The notes beneath the pieces were generated by a model, which worked only from the letters and a program-made list of their open reading frames with translations, ran no database searches and was not told where the DNA came from. A stretch of 64,000 nt of DNA from Streptomyces sp. NBC_00247 (GTDB lineage: Bacteria; Actinomycetota; Actinomycetes; Streptomycetales; Streptomycetaceae), in assembly GCF_036188265.1 (NCBI RefSeq), contig NZ_CP108093.1, positions 3,547,001-3,611,000 of the forward strand. Direction: 5' to 3'. The position numbers and the translations under genes are program-made. Positions 52,564-61,793 of this stretch are shown one piece after another; within the stretch, counting starts at the first letter, position 1, and each line of letters starts with the position of its first letter.

Positions 52564-53874
52564 TCAGGTACGGACGCCTCGGGCCGTCGCCACCGCAGCG
52601 GCGAGCGCTGCCGGATCGTCCGGGACGGTCACCGGGGTGTCCCGGACCTCCCCGCGCACCCGCGTGACGCGGTGTCCCTCCGGGGTGGCGACGACGTCGA
52701 CCCACTCCCCGTGCGGGTGGCCGCAGCGGCGTTCGCACCCGGACCAGTGGACGGGCAGCCGCGCGTGCACCGGTTTGAGCGCGGCCTCCGCCTCGGCCCG
52801 TACGTCGGCCAGCGACTTCGCGCAGCCGGGTCGCCCGACGCAGGCGCCGACCCCGGCCCAGGGCGAGTCGGGCCCGGTCACCAGTCCCGCACCGGCGAGC
52901 GCGTCGAGCGCCTGCCGGGCTGGTCCGGCGGCCAGGCCGGGGACGACGACCCCGCGCCACGGGGTACAGCGCAGCTCGCCGGAGCCGAGCCGTTCGGCGG
53001 TCTCCACGAGTGCCCGCCACCGCGCGCCGGTCAGCCGCCCCATGGGTACGCCGACGTGCAACGCGGTCCGGCCGTGGGGGCCGGTCACCGCGCCGGGCTC
53101 GGGCGGGGCGGAGGTGGCCCGGTGCGCGAGTGGCTCCGGCGGGGGTACGAGCCCCGCGCGGCGGGCGGCCTCGGCGGGGAGCGCGGCGCGGGCGGCACCG
53201 GGGAGGCCCGAGATCCGCCAGACGTCCGGGCCGGCCGCCAGGTCGAGGAAGGTCTCGGCGGCGAGCAGCGCCGCGCGCGGGGCGCTCGCGAAGGGGACGG
53301 GGAGGAGGGCTCCGGTGGCGCCCGGGCCGATCCGCAGCAGCGCGCGTTCGTCGTCGAGCGCGATCAGGGTGAGGTCGGCGCCCAGGGCGTCCACGTCACC
53401 GCGTCCGTCGTCCAGCGCGAAGAGGAAGCGCCCGGAGAGTGCCTCGGCCCGCTCGCTCGCGCAGAGCAAGGCGTCCAACTCGGTCAGCCAGGGCCGTATT
53501 CCGGCCCTGCCGAAAGCGTCGAGCCCGGCGAGCGGTGAGGCGACGACGTTACGGGCGCGCTCGTGTCGATCGGACGGCAACAGCCCTGCCGTGCGCAGGA
53601 GTTCGGCGAGCTCTCCGCCGCAGTCCCCGCGCAGACCACGGAGTTGGATGTTCCCGCGCGAGGTGAGGTGCAGTTCGCCGTCGCCGAGCCGGTCGGCGGC
53701 GTCCAGCAGGATGCGTGCCCGACCGGCGGTCAGCACCCCGCCGGGTATCCGTACCCGCGCCAGCGCACCGTCGTCCGCCCGGTGCAGCCGCAGCGTTCCC
53801 GGACAGGCGTCGCCGCCGGTCCGGGGTACGACGACGGCGGCCGGGGAACCGGGCGAATCGGCGGTTGCGGACAT
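52564..53874 (-). CDS. cobG: Precorrin-3B synthase (CobG)
   Basis: 436 aa from MSATADSPG; an in-frame ATG four codons upstream (53886) is an equal candidate. Nitrite/sulfite-reductase-like fold: LHLTSRGNIQLRGLRGD, and a 4Fe-4S cluster site made of ACVGRPGCAKS and WSGCERRCGHPHGEW. It is the oxygen-dependent enzyme of aerobic cobalamin synthesis, adding a C20 hydroxyl and lactone before ring contraction. It heads the leftward cobG-cobH-cobIJ unit; 99 bases separate it from cobH. Confidence 0.92.
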   Translation of the reverse strand: MSATADSPGSPAAVVVPRTGGDACPGTLRLHRADDGALARVRIPGGVLTAGRARILLDAADRLGDGELHLTSRGNIQLRGLRGDCGGELAELLRTAGLLPSDRHERARNVVASPLAGLDAFGRAGIRPWLTELDALLCASERAEALSGRFLFALDDGRGDVDALGADLTLIALDDERALLRIGPGATGALLPVPFASAPRAALLAAETFLDLAAGPDVWRISGLPGAARAALPAEAARRAGLVPPPEPLAHRATSAPPEPGAVTGPHGRTALHVGVPMGRLTGARWRALVETAERLGSGELRCTPWRGVVVPGLAAGPARQALDALAGAGLVTGPDSPWAGVGACVGRPGCAKSLADVRAEAEAALKPVHARLPVHWSGCERRCGHPHGEWVDVVATPEGHRVTRVRGEVRDTPVTVPDDPAALAAAVATARGVRT

Positions 53875-54074
53875 GGCGGCGAGCATACCCACGTCCCAGG
53901 GGCTGTCGTCTGGAGCAGGCTGGATCAGGGACCCCGCGAGCCCAGCACGCTCCACACGACAGCCCCCATGAACGTCACCGGCGCGCACCTGTGACCTGTA
54001 CCGCCCCCGGAGGCCCCCTGCCGCGCCGGAGGCCGGGCCCTTAGGATGCTCGCGGCGGACCATTCGGTCCGCCG

Positions 54075-54217
54075 ACGCCAGACGGCGCCATGGGAGGAAG
54101 CCCGGTGAGAATCCGGCGCGGTCCCGCCACTGTGAGTACGGCCCGCTGAACCGGCCGTACGAGTCAGGAACTCCCGCCGTCCGACACCGCCCGGGGCGTG
54201 GACACCCCGGGGAAGGG
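54075..54217 (+). promoter_or_regulatory. Cobalamin (AdoCbl) riboswitch controlling cobN
   Basis: P1 stem GACGGCG (54081-54087) with CGCCGTC (54175-54181). Conserved core: GGGAGGAAGCCCGGTGAGA (starting 54092), then GCCACTGTGAGTACG, and the B12-box-like GAGTCAGGAACTCCCGCCG (54161-54179). A downstream hairpin CCCGGGG/CCCCGGG (54190-54196, 54205-54211) overlaps the start of the GGGGAAGGG ribosome site (54209-54217), so cobalamin binding probably blocks translation of cobN, whose ATG is at 54228. Confidence 0.92.
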
Positions 54218-54227
54218 CTGACTCGGC

Positions 54228-57200
54228 ATGATCCTGCTCCTGTCGACCTCCGACACCGACCTGCTGAGCGCCCGCGCCTGCGAGGGCCCGGTCGGCTACC
54301 GGTTCGCCAACCCCTCCCGCCTCCCGCTCGACGGCCTTCCGGCGCTGCTGGAGGGCGCCGACCTCGTCGTGGTGCGCCTCCTCGGCGGGGTACGGGCCTG
54401 GGAGGAGGGGCTCGCCCAGGTGCGGGCCGCCGGTCTCCCGGTCGTCGTCCTCACCGGTGAACAGGCCCCCGACGCGCAGTTGATGGCCACCTCCACCGTC
54501 CCGATCGGCATCGCCGCCGAGGCGCACGCCTACCTCGCGCACGGCGGCCCGGACAACCTCGGCCGGCTGGCCCGGTTCCTCTCGGACACCGTGCTGCTCA
54601 CCGGCCACGGCTTCGAGCCGCCCGCCCCGGCCCCCGCCTGGGGCCCGCTGGAGCGGACCGCCCGCGCACTCCCCGCAGACGCGCCCACGGTGGCGGTGCT
54701 CTACTACCGCGCCCACCACATGAGCGGCAACACCGCGTTCGTGGAGGCCCTCTGCGCCGCCCTGGAGGACGCCGGGGCCCGTGCCCTCCCGCTGTACGTG
54801 GCCTCGCTCCGTACCCCCGAAGCCGGGTTGATCGACACCCTGCGCGCGGCCGACGCCATCGTCACCACCGTCCTCGCGGCCGGCGGCACCCGCCCCGCCG
54901 AGGCGTCGGCGGGCGGCGACGACGAGTCCTGGGACGCGGGCGCCCTGACCGGGCTCGACGTACCGATCCTCCAGGCACTCTGCCTGACCGGCTCGCGCAG
55001 TGCGTGGGAGGAGAACGACGAGGGCGTCTCCCCGCTGGACGCGGCCACCCAGATCGCGGTGCCGGAGTTCGACGGGCGCCTGATCACGGTGCCGTTCTCC
55101 TTCAAGGAGATCGACGCGGACGGTCTGCCGGCGTACGTCCCCGACGCCGAGCGGGCCGCCCGGGTCGCCGGGATCGCCGTCCGCCACGCCCGCCTGCGGC
55201 ACATCCCGAACGCCGGGAAGCGGATCGCCCTGGTGCTCTCCGCGTACCCGACCAAGCACTCCCGCATCGGCAACGCGGTCGGCCTGGACACCCCGGCGAG
55301 CGCCGTCGCCCTGCTGCGCCGGCTGCGCGCCGAGGGGTACGACTTCGGACCCGAGGCGGAGATCCCGGGGCTGGTCTCCGGCGACGGCGACGAGCTGATC
55401 TACGCCCTCATCGAGGCGGGCGGCCACGACCAGGAGTGGCTGACCGAGGAGCAGTTGGCCGCGAACCCGGTCCGCATCCCGGCGGCCGACTACCGCCGCT
55501 GGTACGCCACCCTCCCCGCCGGACTGCGCGCGGCGGTGGAGGAGCACTGGGGCCCGGCGCCGGGCGAGATGTTCGTGGACCGTTCGGCGAACCCGGAGGG
55601 CGACATCGTCCTCGCGGCGCTGCGGCGCGGCAATCTGCTGATCCTCATCCAGCCGCCGCGCGGCTTCGGCGAGAACCCGATCGCGATCTACCACGACCCC
55701 GACCTGCCGCCCTCGCACCACTACCTGGCCGCCTACCGCTGGATCGCCGCGTCCGCCGAGGACGGCGGATTCGGCGCCGACGCGATGATCCACCTCGGCA
55801 AGCACGGCAACCTGGAGTGGCTGCCCGGGAAGAACGCCGGGCTCTCCGCCGCCTGCGGACCGGACGCGGCCCTCGGCGACCTGCCGCTGGTCTACCCGTT
55901 CCTCGTCAACGACCCGGGCGAGGGCACCCAGGCCAAGCGCCGGGTGCACGCCACGCTGGTGGACCACCTGGTGCCGCCGATGGCCCGCGCCGACAGCTAC
56001 GGCGACATCGCGCGGCTGGAGCAACTTCTCGACGAGCACGCCCAGATCGCCGCGATGGACCCGGCGAAGCTGCCCGCGATCCGCGCCCAGATCTGGACCC
56101 TCATCCAGGCCGCGAAGCTCGACCACGACCTCGGACTCGACGACCGCCCCGAGGACGAGGGCTTCGACGAGTTCATCATGCATCTCGACGGCTGGCTCTG
56201 TGAGATCAAGGACGTCCAGATCCGTGACGGACTGCACGTGCTGGGCAACCCGCCGGCCGGGAACGACCGGGTCAACCTCGTCCTCGCGGTGCTGCGCGCC
56301 CGGCAGATCTGGGGCGGCACCGCCTCGCTGCCCGGTCTGCGCGAGGCGCTCGGCCTGGACGAGTCGGCCGCCACCCGCACCGCCGCCGACGAGATCGAGG
56401 AGCGGGCCCGCGCCCTGGTCCAGGCGATGGAGGACGCCGGCTGGGACCCGTCCGCCGTCGCCGGGGTCGCGGCCGGACTGCCGTCCGCCGTCGCCGACAT
56501 CCTGACCTTCGCGGCCACCGAGGTGGTGCCGCGTCTCGCCGCCACCACCGACGAACTCGACCACGCCGTCCACGCGTTGAACGGCGGCTTCGTGCCCGCC
56601 GGGCCCTCCGGCTCGCCCCTGCGCGGCCTCGTCAACGTCCTTCCGACCGGCCGCAACTTCTACTCCGTCGACCCGAAGGCCGTGCCCTCCAAGCTCGCCT
56701 GGGAGACCGGCCAGGCGCTCGCCGACTCGCTGTTGACCCGCTACCGCACCGACAACGGCGACTGGCCCTCCTCCGTCGGCCTCTCGCTTTGGGGCACCAG
56801 CGCGATGCGCACGGCGGGCGACGACATCGCCGAGGCGTTCGCGCTGCTCGGCATCCGCCCGGTCTGGGACGACGCCTCGCGCCGCGTGACCGGTCTGGAG
56901 CCCATCCCGTACGAGGAGCTCGGCCGCCCGCGCATCGACGTGACGCTCCGCATCTCCGGCTTCTTCCGGGACGCCTTCCCGCACACGGTGGGGCTGCTGG
57001 ACGACGCCGTGCGCCTCGCCGCCTCGCTCGACGAGCCGGCCGGGCAGAACTTCGTACGCGCCCACACGCAGGCCGACCTCGCCGAGCACGGCGACGAACG
57101 CCGGGCCACCACCCGGATCTTCGGCTCCCGCCCGGGGACGTACGGCGCGGGGCTCCTCCAGCTCATCGACTCCCGTGACTGGCGCACCGACGCCGACCTC

Positions 57201-57836
57201 GCCGAGGTCTACACCGTGTGGGGCGGCTACGCCTACGGCCGTGAGCTGGACGGCCGTCCGGCCCGCGAGGAGATGGAGACCGCGTACAAGCGCATCGAGG
57301 TCGCCGCGAAGAACACCGACACCCGCGAGCACGACATCGCGGACTCGGACGACTACTTCCAGTACCACGGCGGCATGGTGGCCGCCGTCCGCGCGCTGAA
57401 GGGCACCGCCCCCGAGGCGTACATCGGCGACTCCACCCGCCCCGAGACCGTCCGCACCCGCACTCTGGTCGAGGAGACCTCGCGCGTCTTCCGCGCCCGC
57501 GTGGTCAACCCCCGCTGGATCGAGGCGATGCGCCGCCACGGCTACAAGGGTGCCTTCGAACTCGCGGCCACCGTCGACTACTTGTTCGGCTACGACGCCA
57601 CCACCGGGGTCGTCGCCGACTGGATGTACGACAAGCTCACCCAGACGTACGTTCTCGACCCGGAGAACCGGGAGTTCCTCCAGCAGGCCAACCCGTGGGC
57701 GCTGCACGGGATCGCCGAACGCCTGCTGGAGGCCGAGTCGCGCGGGATGTGGGCGAAGCCCGATCCGGCCGTCCTCGAAGCGCTGCGCCAGGTCTTCCTG
57801 GAGACCGAGGGCGAGCTGGAGGGCGGGGACGACTGA
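54228..57836 (+). CDS. cobN: Cobaltochelatase subunit CobN
   Basis: 1202 aa, the full length of the large chelatase subunit. Conserved segments: VAVLYYRAHHMSGNTAFVEA, ALVLSAYPTKHSRIGNAVGL, DAMIHLGKHGNLEWLPGKNA, VYPFLVNDPGEGTQAKRR, and near the end NPRWIEAMRRHGYKGAFELA. It inserts cobalt into hydrogenobyrinic acid a,c-diamide with CobS/CobT or ChlI/D-type partners, which are not in this window. It is expressed under a B12 riboswitch, so cobalt insertion falls when cobalamin is abundant. Confidence 0.96.
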   Translation: MILLLSTSDTDLLSARACEGPVGYRFANPSRLPLDGLPALLEGADLVVVRLLGGVRAWEEGLAQVRAAGLPVVVLTGEQAPDAQLMATSTVPIGIAAEAHAYLAHGGPDNLGRLARFLSDTVLLTGHGFEPPAPAPAWGPLERTARALPADAPTVAVLYYRAHHMSGNTAFVEALCAALEDAGARALPLYVASLRTPEAGLIDTLRAADAIVTTVLAAGGTRPAEASAGGDDESWDAGALTGLDVPILQALCLTGSRSAWEENDEGVSPLDAATQIAVPEFDGRLITVPFSFKEIDADGLPAYVPDAERAARVAGIAVRHARLRHIPNAGKRIALVLSAYPTKHSRIGNAVGLDTPASAVALLRRLRAEGYDFGPEAEIPGLVSGDGDELIYALIEAGGHDQEWLTEEQLAANPVRIPAADYRRWYATLPAGLRAAVEEHWGPAPGEMFVDRSANPEGDIVLAALRRGNLLILIQPPRGFGENPIAIYHDPDLPPSHHYLAAYRWIAASAEDGGFGADAMIHLGKHGNLEWLPGKNAGLSAACGPDAALGDLPLVYPFLVNDPGEGTQAKRRVHATLVDHLVPPMARADSYGDIARLEQLLDEHAQIAAMDPAKLPAIRAQIWTLIQAAKLDHDLGLDDRPEDEGFDEFIMHLDGWLCEIKDVQIRDGLHVLGNPPAGNDRVNLVLAVLRARQIWGGTASLPGLREALGLDESAATRTAADEIEERARALVQAMEDAGWDPSAVAGVAAGLPSAVADILTFAATEVVPRLAATTDELDHAVHALNGGFVPAGPSGSPLRGLVNVLPTGRNFYSVDPKAVPSKLAWETGQALADSLLTRYRTDNGDWPSSVGLSLWGTSAMRTAGDDIAEAFALLGIRPVWDDASRRVTGLEPIPYEELGRPRIDVTLRISGFFRDAFPHTVGLLDDAVRLAASLDEPAGQNFVRAHTQADLAEHGDERRATTRIFGSRPGTYGAGLLQLIDSRDWRTDADLAEVYTVWGGYAYGRELDGRPAREEMETAYKRIEVAAKNTDTREHDIADSDDYFQYHGGMVAAVRALKGTAPEAYIGDSTRPETVRTRTLVEETSRVFRARVVNPRWIEAMRRHGYKGAFELAATVDYLFGYDATTGVVADWMYDKLTQTYVLDPENREFLQQANPWALHGIAERLLEAESRGMWAKPDPAVLEALRQVFLETEGELEGGDD

Positions 57837-57869
57837 GCCGGGCCCGGAGCCGGGGCCCGTGCGCGGGTC

Positions 57870-58655
57870 CTACGTCCGGGGGTCGGGCTTCAGCAGCGCG
57901 AACACCGCGCCGAAGGGGTCCGCGAGCCAGGCCATCCGGCCGACGTCGGACATGTCGGCGGCCGGCATCAGCACGGTTCCCCCGTGGGACCGGGTCGCCT
58001 CCACGGTCGCGTCGACGTCCGTCACGTGGAAGTAGGGCACCCAGCGGGACTGTTCGCCGCCGCTGCTGTCGTCCGCCGGAGCCGCCCCGCCGAAGGTGGT
58101 GTCCTGGAGGTCGCCCTCCTCGGTGCTCAGCACCCGGTACGTCATTCCGGGCACCGGCATGTCCTGGGCGCGCCAGCCGAAGAGGCCCTGGTAGAAGGCG
58201 ATGTCCGCGACCGGGTCCGGGACGTGCAGCTCCACCCAGATCAGGCTGCCCGGGGCGGAGGTGAGCTCAAGGCCGGCCGTCCTCCCGGGCTGCCAGAGCG
58301 CGAAGTCGGCGCCCTGCGCGTCGGTGACCTGGGCGAGCGTCCCTTCGCCCATGACGTCCATGGGCTCGGCCCGGACCGTACCGCCGGCCTCCCTGACGGC
58401 CTGGACGGTGGCGTGGATGTCGTCCGTCTTGAAGTGGACCGTCCAGGCCGAGTGGGCGCCCTCCTCGGTGAGCGGGCCGATGGCGGCGGCGGTCTTCCCG
58501 TCGGCCTGGAAGAAGCCGTATCCGCCCGTCTCGGGGCCGGCGGAGACGAACTCCCAGCCGAAGAGGGCGCGGTAGAACGCGGCGGCGGACCGGACGTCGG
58601 GGCTGCCGAGGTCGAGCCAGTTGGGCGATCCGGTACGGAAGTCGGTGCCGAGCAT
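57870..58655 (-). CDS. Two-domain VOC (glyoxalase/bleomycin-resistance-fold) protein
   Basis: 261 aa; the start MLGTDFRTGSPNW is chosen because GGAGG lies 7 bases upstream. Two VOC modules: residues 1-125 (NWLDLGSPDVRSAAAFYRAL to GADFALWQPGR) and 130-261 (LIWVELHVPDPVADIAFYQG to DPFGAVFALLKP). Proteins of this layout in Streptomyces are usually described as VOC family, function unknown. They may bind a metal and a small molecule. Convergent with cobN. Confidence 0.86.
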   Translation of the reverse strand: MLGTDFRTGSPNWLDLGSPDVRSAAAFYRALFGWEFVSAGPETGGYGFFQADGKTAAAIGPLTEEGAHSAWTVHFKTDDIHATVQAVREAGGTVRAEPMDVMGEGTLAQVTDAQGADFALWQPGRTAGLELTSAPGSLIWVELHVPDPVADIAFYQGLFGWRAQDMPVPGMTYRVLSTEEGDLQDTTFGGAAPADDSSGGEQSRWVPYFHVTDVDATVEATRSHGGTVLMPAADMSDVGRMAWLADPFGAVFALLKPDPRT

Positions 58656-58839
58656 GGAGTCCTCCATCGGGGCGGGCGGAGCGAGCGGGGCGCAGGCCAC
58701 GATGCCGACCCGGCCCGGTGGCGCCCGGGTGCCTGCGCGCGAGGGAACGCGGTTTCACCCGGACGCCGGTACGGCACCGTCCGGCAGAGTTGTGCCGTTG
58801 GTCTTCCCGCTGTCACGTGCGCCGTGGACAATCACCGCC

Positions 58840-59961
58840 ATGGTGACGACGGGGGACACGTCCGCACGCCCCGCACGCCCGGCGCGGTCCGCCGCCCGGC
58901 AGGCCCTCTCCCTGCTGTCCGGGTTCGTGCTGAGCGCGTGGTTCGGCGGCACGCTGACGGCCTTGGTCGTGAGCCTGATCCTGAAGAGCGTGCCCCTGTT
59001 CTGCTGGGCTCTCGGCGGACTGGCGGCGGCCGTCCTGCTGGTGGCCGTCCGCGCGCGGACGCGGCGGGTGCGCGAGGGCGTCCCGGTGTCCCGGGTCGCG
59101 CTCGCCCGGATCGAGAGCCGACGGGCCACGAACGGCGAATTCGCGGACGTGCCCGTGCGGTTCGACCTCACGGTGGCTCCCGACGACGCTCCCGCCTACC
59201 GGGTGGCCGTCCACGAGTCCGTCAACCTGGTCGACCTGGCGGACTATCCGGAGGGCCGCGTCCTGGTGGTGACGTACCGGGAGGGCGAGCCCTGGAAGGT
59301 GGAGCTGGACCGGCGGCCGACGGCGGAGTGGGCCCGCAGGGCGGCCGAGGAGCGGATCGACACGGCGCCCGAACACACCCGGGTGAAGGCAGGCCGTGAG
59401 GGCTGGTCCTGGTGCCTGGTCGTGCTCCTGGGCCTGCTGGTCGCGGTGACCCTCGTCCTCGTCCGGTACGCGGGCGAGCTGTGGGAGGGGTCCGGCCACG
59501 GGGCGCCCGCCCCCTCCCCGACCGGGTCGCGGGTGCCCGGACCGAGCTCCGGCTCCACCACCGTCACCACGGTCACCGGCTCCGCCTCCTCCCCCTCGAC
59601 CCTGCGCGCCGGAGAGATGCGCCGGCTGGCGAACACCCTGGTCACGGGCATGGGTACCGAGATGGGCACCCGGGTCACCATCGAGGAGAAGGTGATGTCG
59701 GCCGTGGGCAGCGAGGGCTTCTCCGCCGACGAGGGCTTCCCGATGAGCCTGCGCGCCATCCCGTACGAACTGCTTCCCGCACTCGTGGACACCGCGCGCA
59801 CCGGGCTCGGCGTCGACACCCCCGAGAGCTGGCGCATCGACATCACGACCGGGGGCGCCGGCCCCGCGCCGGTCGTGCGGGTGACGGTCGCCGGCCACGG
59901 GAAGAGCGGGTACCTGCTGGCCGACGCGGTCGGCCGGATCACCGAGCGCCACCCGGCCTGA
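58840..59961 (+). CDS. Membrane protein with DUF3592-like region
   Basis: 373 aa from MVTTGDTSARP. Two N-terminal hydrophobic stretches (about 22-68, SLLSGFVLSAWFGGTLTALV and the next), a soluble stretch of about 110 residues with RFDLTVAPDDAPAYRVAVHE and EGRVLVVTYREGEPWKVELD, which resembles DUF3592, and a third helix near residue 190 (WCLVVLLGLLVAVTLVLV). The C-terminal 170 residues begin with a Ser/Thr/Pro linker and look extracytoplasmic. Function unknown. Confidence 0.7.
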   Translation: MVTTGDTSARPARPARSAARQALSLLSGFVLSAWFGGTLTALVVSLILKSVPLFCWALGGLAAAVLLVAVRARTRRVREGVPVSRVALARIESRRATNGEFADVPVRFDLTVAPDDAPAYRVAVHESVNLVDLADYPEGRVLVVTYREGEPWKVELDRRPTAEWARRAAEERIDTAPEHTRVKAGREGWSWCLVVLLGLLVAVTLVLVRYAGELWEGSGHGAPAPSPTGSRVPGPSSGSTTVTTVTGSASSPSTLRAGEMRRLANTLVTGMGTEMGTRVTIEEKVMSAVGSEGFSADEGFPMSLRAIPYELLPALVDTARTGLGVDTPESWRIDITTGGAGPAPVVRVTVAGHGKSGYLLADAVGRITERHPA

Positions 59962-60088
59962 GGCGCGCGGGGTGCCGTCGGACGAAGTGGGGGACTCCTG
60001 TACGAAACAGGGTAGGGATCACTGGCCGGGCGTTCTTCGCATCCGTCCGGGCCGGCCACACGACGAGGCGAGGAGGCGGAGGCGGCTC

Positions 60089-61624
60089 ATGACGGCTTTC
60101 CTGTTGGTGCCGGGCACGTTCACCGGGGGGTGGATCTGGGACCGGGTCGCGGAGCTCCTGGAACGAGCGGGGGAGACGGTTCACCCCGTCACCCTCACCG
60201 GCCTCGGGGAGGTCGCGGACCCGGCCGGTACGACACCGGACCTGACCACGCACATCGAGGATCTGGTGCGGATCATCGACGGGGTGGACACGGCGGAGAC
60301 CGAGGTGGTCCTCGTCGGCCACGACTACGGCATCCTGCCCGTGCTGGGCGCGGCGGCCGTCCGGCCGGACCGGGTCACCCGGATCGTCAACCTGGACGCG
60401 GGCCTGCCGCAGGACGGCGAACCGGCCCTCGCCATCGAGCCCGACCCGGCGGTCAGGGAGCTGGCCGCGTCGCTGTCGGCCGATCCCTCCAACGGGCCGG
60501 GGGCCCGGGTGGTCCGGCCGCCCTCGGCCGAGGAGTGGCGCCGGCGGGCCGGTTCGGCCGATCTGTCCGCCGAGGACCTGGAGCTGCTGGCGCGGCGGGC
60601 CGTCCCGCACCCTGCGGACTCTCTCGTGCAGCCGCTGCCACGGACCGGCGCCGCACGGGGCATCCCCTACACGGGCGTTCTGGCCTCGGGAAACGGCTCG
60701 ACCCTGGACCTGGTCGAGTCCCTCGTCTCCATGGGCGAACCACGCGTGCGGACACTCACCCGCCCCGAGGTCACCCTCGTCGAAATCCCCACCGGGCACT
60801 GGCCGATGCTCTCCGCTCCCGCCGAGGTCGCCGATCTGCTGCGGCGCGCGGTGGCCGGAGAGGGACACCGGATCGGAGCGCGGGCGGGATCGCCCCTGCA
60901 CCTGGGGCCCTTCCTGCTGGACGTGCCCGAGCGCGAACGGGAGCGTGACGGCCGCGTCGACCTCTACTACCCGGACGCCGAAACCCCCAGGGCGTGTGTC
61001 GAAAGTCCCGCCGTTCTGTTCGTGCACGGCGGCCCGGTGGACCGCGATGCGCGGCCCACGCCCCGCGACTGGCCTTCCTTCGCCGGATACGGCAGGTTCG
61101 TGGCGAGTCAGGGCGCGGTCGCGGCAGTCCTGGACCACCGTCTGTACGGACTCGGCGACTACCCGGCGGCGGCCGAGGACCTCGCCGAAGCGGTCGAGAG
61201 GGTCCGCGCCGATCCGCGCGTCGACGGGGAACGGATCGCCCTCTGGTTCTTCTCCGCCGGATCGCTGCTCAGTGCCGACTGGCTGGCGGCGCCCCCTTCG
61301 TTCCTGCGCTGCGTCGCGGCCACCTACCCGATGCTGGCCCCGCTGCCCAACTGGCCACGGATCGACGGGAGGTTCAGGCCTGTGGACGCTGTCGGGGCGG
61401 CCGGTCCGCTGCCCTTCGTGCTGAGCCGGGTGGAGAAGGAGCGGACGGAGATCGACGCCACCGTCGAGGAGTTCCTGCTCGCCGCCAAGGGGACGGATCT
61501 GCGGCTGGAGGTGATCCCCGTCCCGGGCGCGCGGCACGGCTTCGAGGCGGTCGACCACACCGAGCCGGCCCGCCGCGCGGTCCGGCAGGCGGTACGCGCG
61601 GTGCTGGGGCATCTGGAGGCGTGA
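60089..61624 (+). CDS. Tandem alpha/beta-hydrolase fusion protein
   Basis: 511 aa. Domain 1 (1-265) resembles EstC/MenH-like hydrolases: FLLVPGTFTGGWIWDRVAEL, nucleophile elbow VGHDYGI with Asp79 in place of Ser, and a C-terminal IPTGHWPML histidine. Domain 2 (about 275-511) is a dienelactone-hydrolase/acyl-peptidase-like hydrolase: VLFVHGGPVDRD, nucleophile WFFSAGSLL and a VPGARHGFE histidine. The frame is continuous, so this is a true fusion. Substrate unknown; an Asp nucleophile is known from haloalkane dehalogenases and epoxide hydrolases. Confidence 0.8.
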   Translation: MTAFLLVPGTFTGGWIWDRVAELLERAGETVHPVTLTGLGEVADPAGTTPDLTTHIEDLVRIIDGVDTAETEVVLVGHDYGILPVLGAAAVRPDRVTRIVNLDAGLPQDGEPALAIEPDPAVRELAASLSADPSNGPGARVVRPPSAEEWRRRAGSADLSAEDLELLARRAVPHPADSLVQPLPRTGAARGIPYTGVLASGNGSTLDLVESLVSMGEPRVRTLTRPEVTLVEIPTGHWPMLSAPAEVADLLRRAVAGEGHRIGARAGSPLHLGPFLLDVPERERERDGRVDLYYPDAETPRACVESPAVLFVHGGPVDRDARPTPRDWPSFAGYGRFVASQGAVAAVLDHRLYGLGDYPAAAEDLAEAVERVRADPRVDGERIALWFFSAGSLLSADWLAAPPSFLRCVAATYPMLAPLPNWPRIDGRFRPVDAVGAAGPLPFVLSRVEKERTEIDATVEEFLLAAKGTDLRLEVIPVPGARHGFEAVDHTEPARRAVRQAVRAVLGHLEA

Positions 61625-61793
61625 CACGGGAGCCGGCGCCGGCGGGCGGGGCGCGGGCATCGGGTACCGCCCGGCCCGCGGTCCGCCGGCCGGGCGGTAT
61701 CAGGGCGACGCGTCGCATGTATTGACATGCACCTGATGGATCGGGTCGGCTTGTCGGGTCGGCACGTTCCCCCCACACGCTAGGAGTTGCCGC

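Noticed and set aside
53925..57707. Very long leftward open frame (1260 codons) opposite cobN
   Set aside because: The translation is Arg/Gly/Val/His-rich without domains and is the antisense shadow of cobN, a normal result of extreme third-position GC bias.
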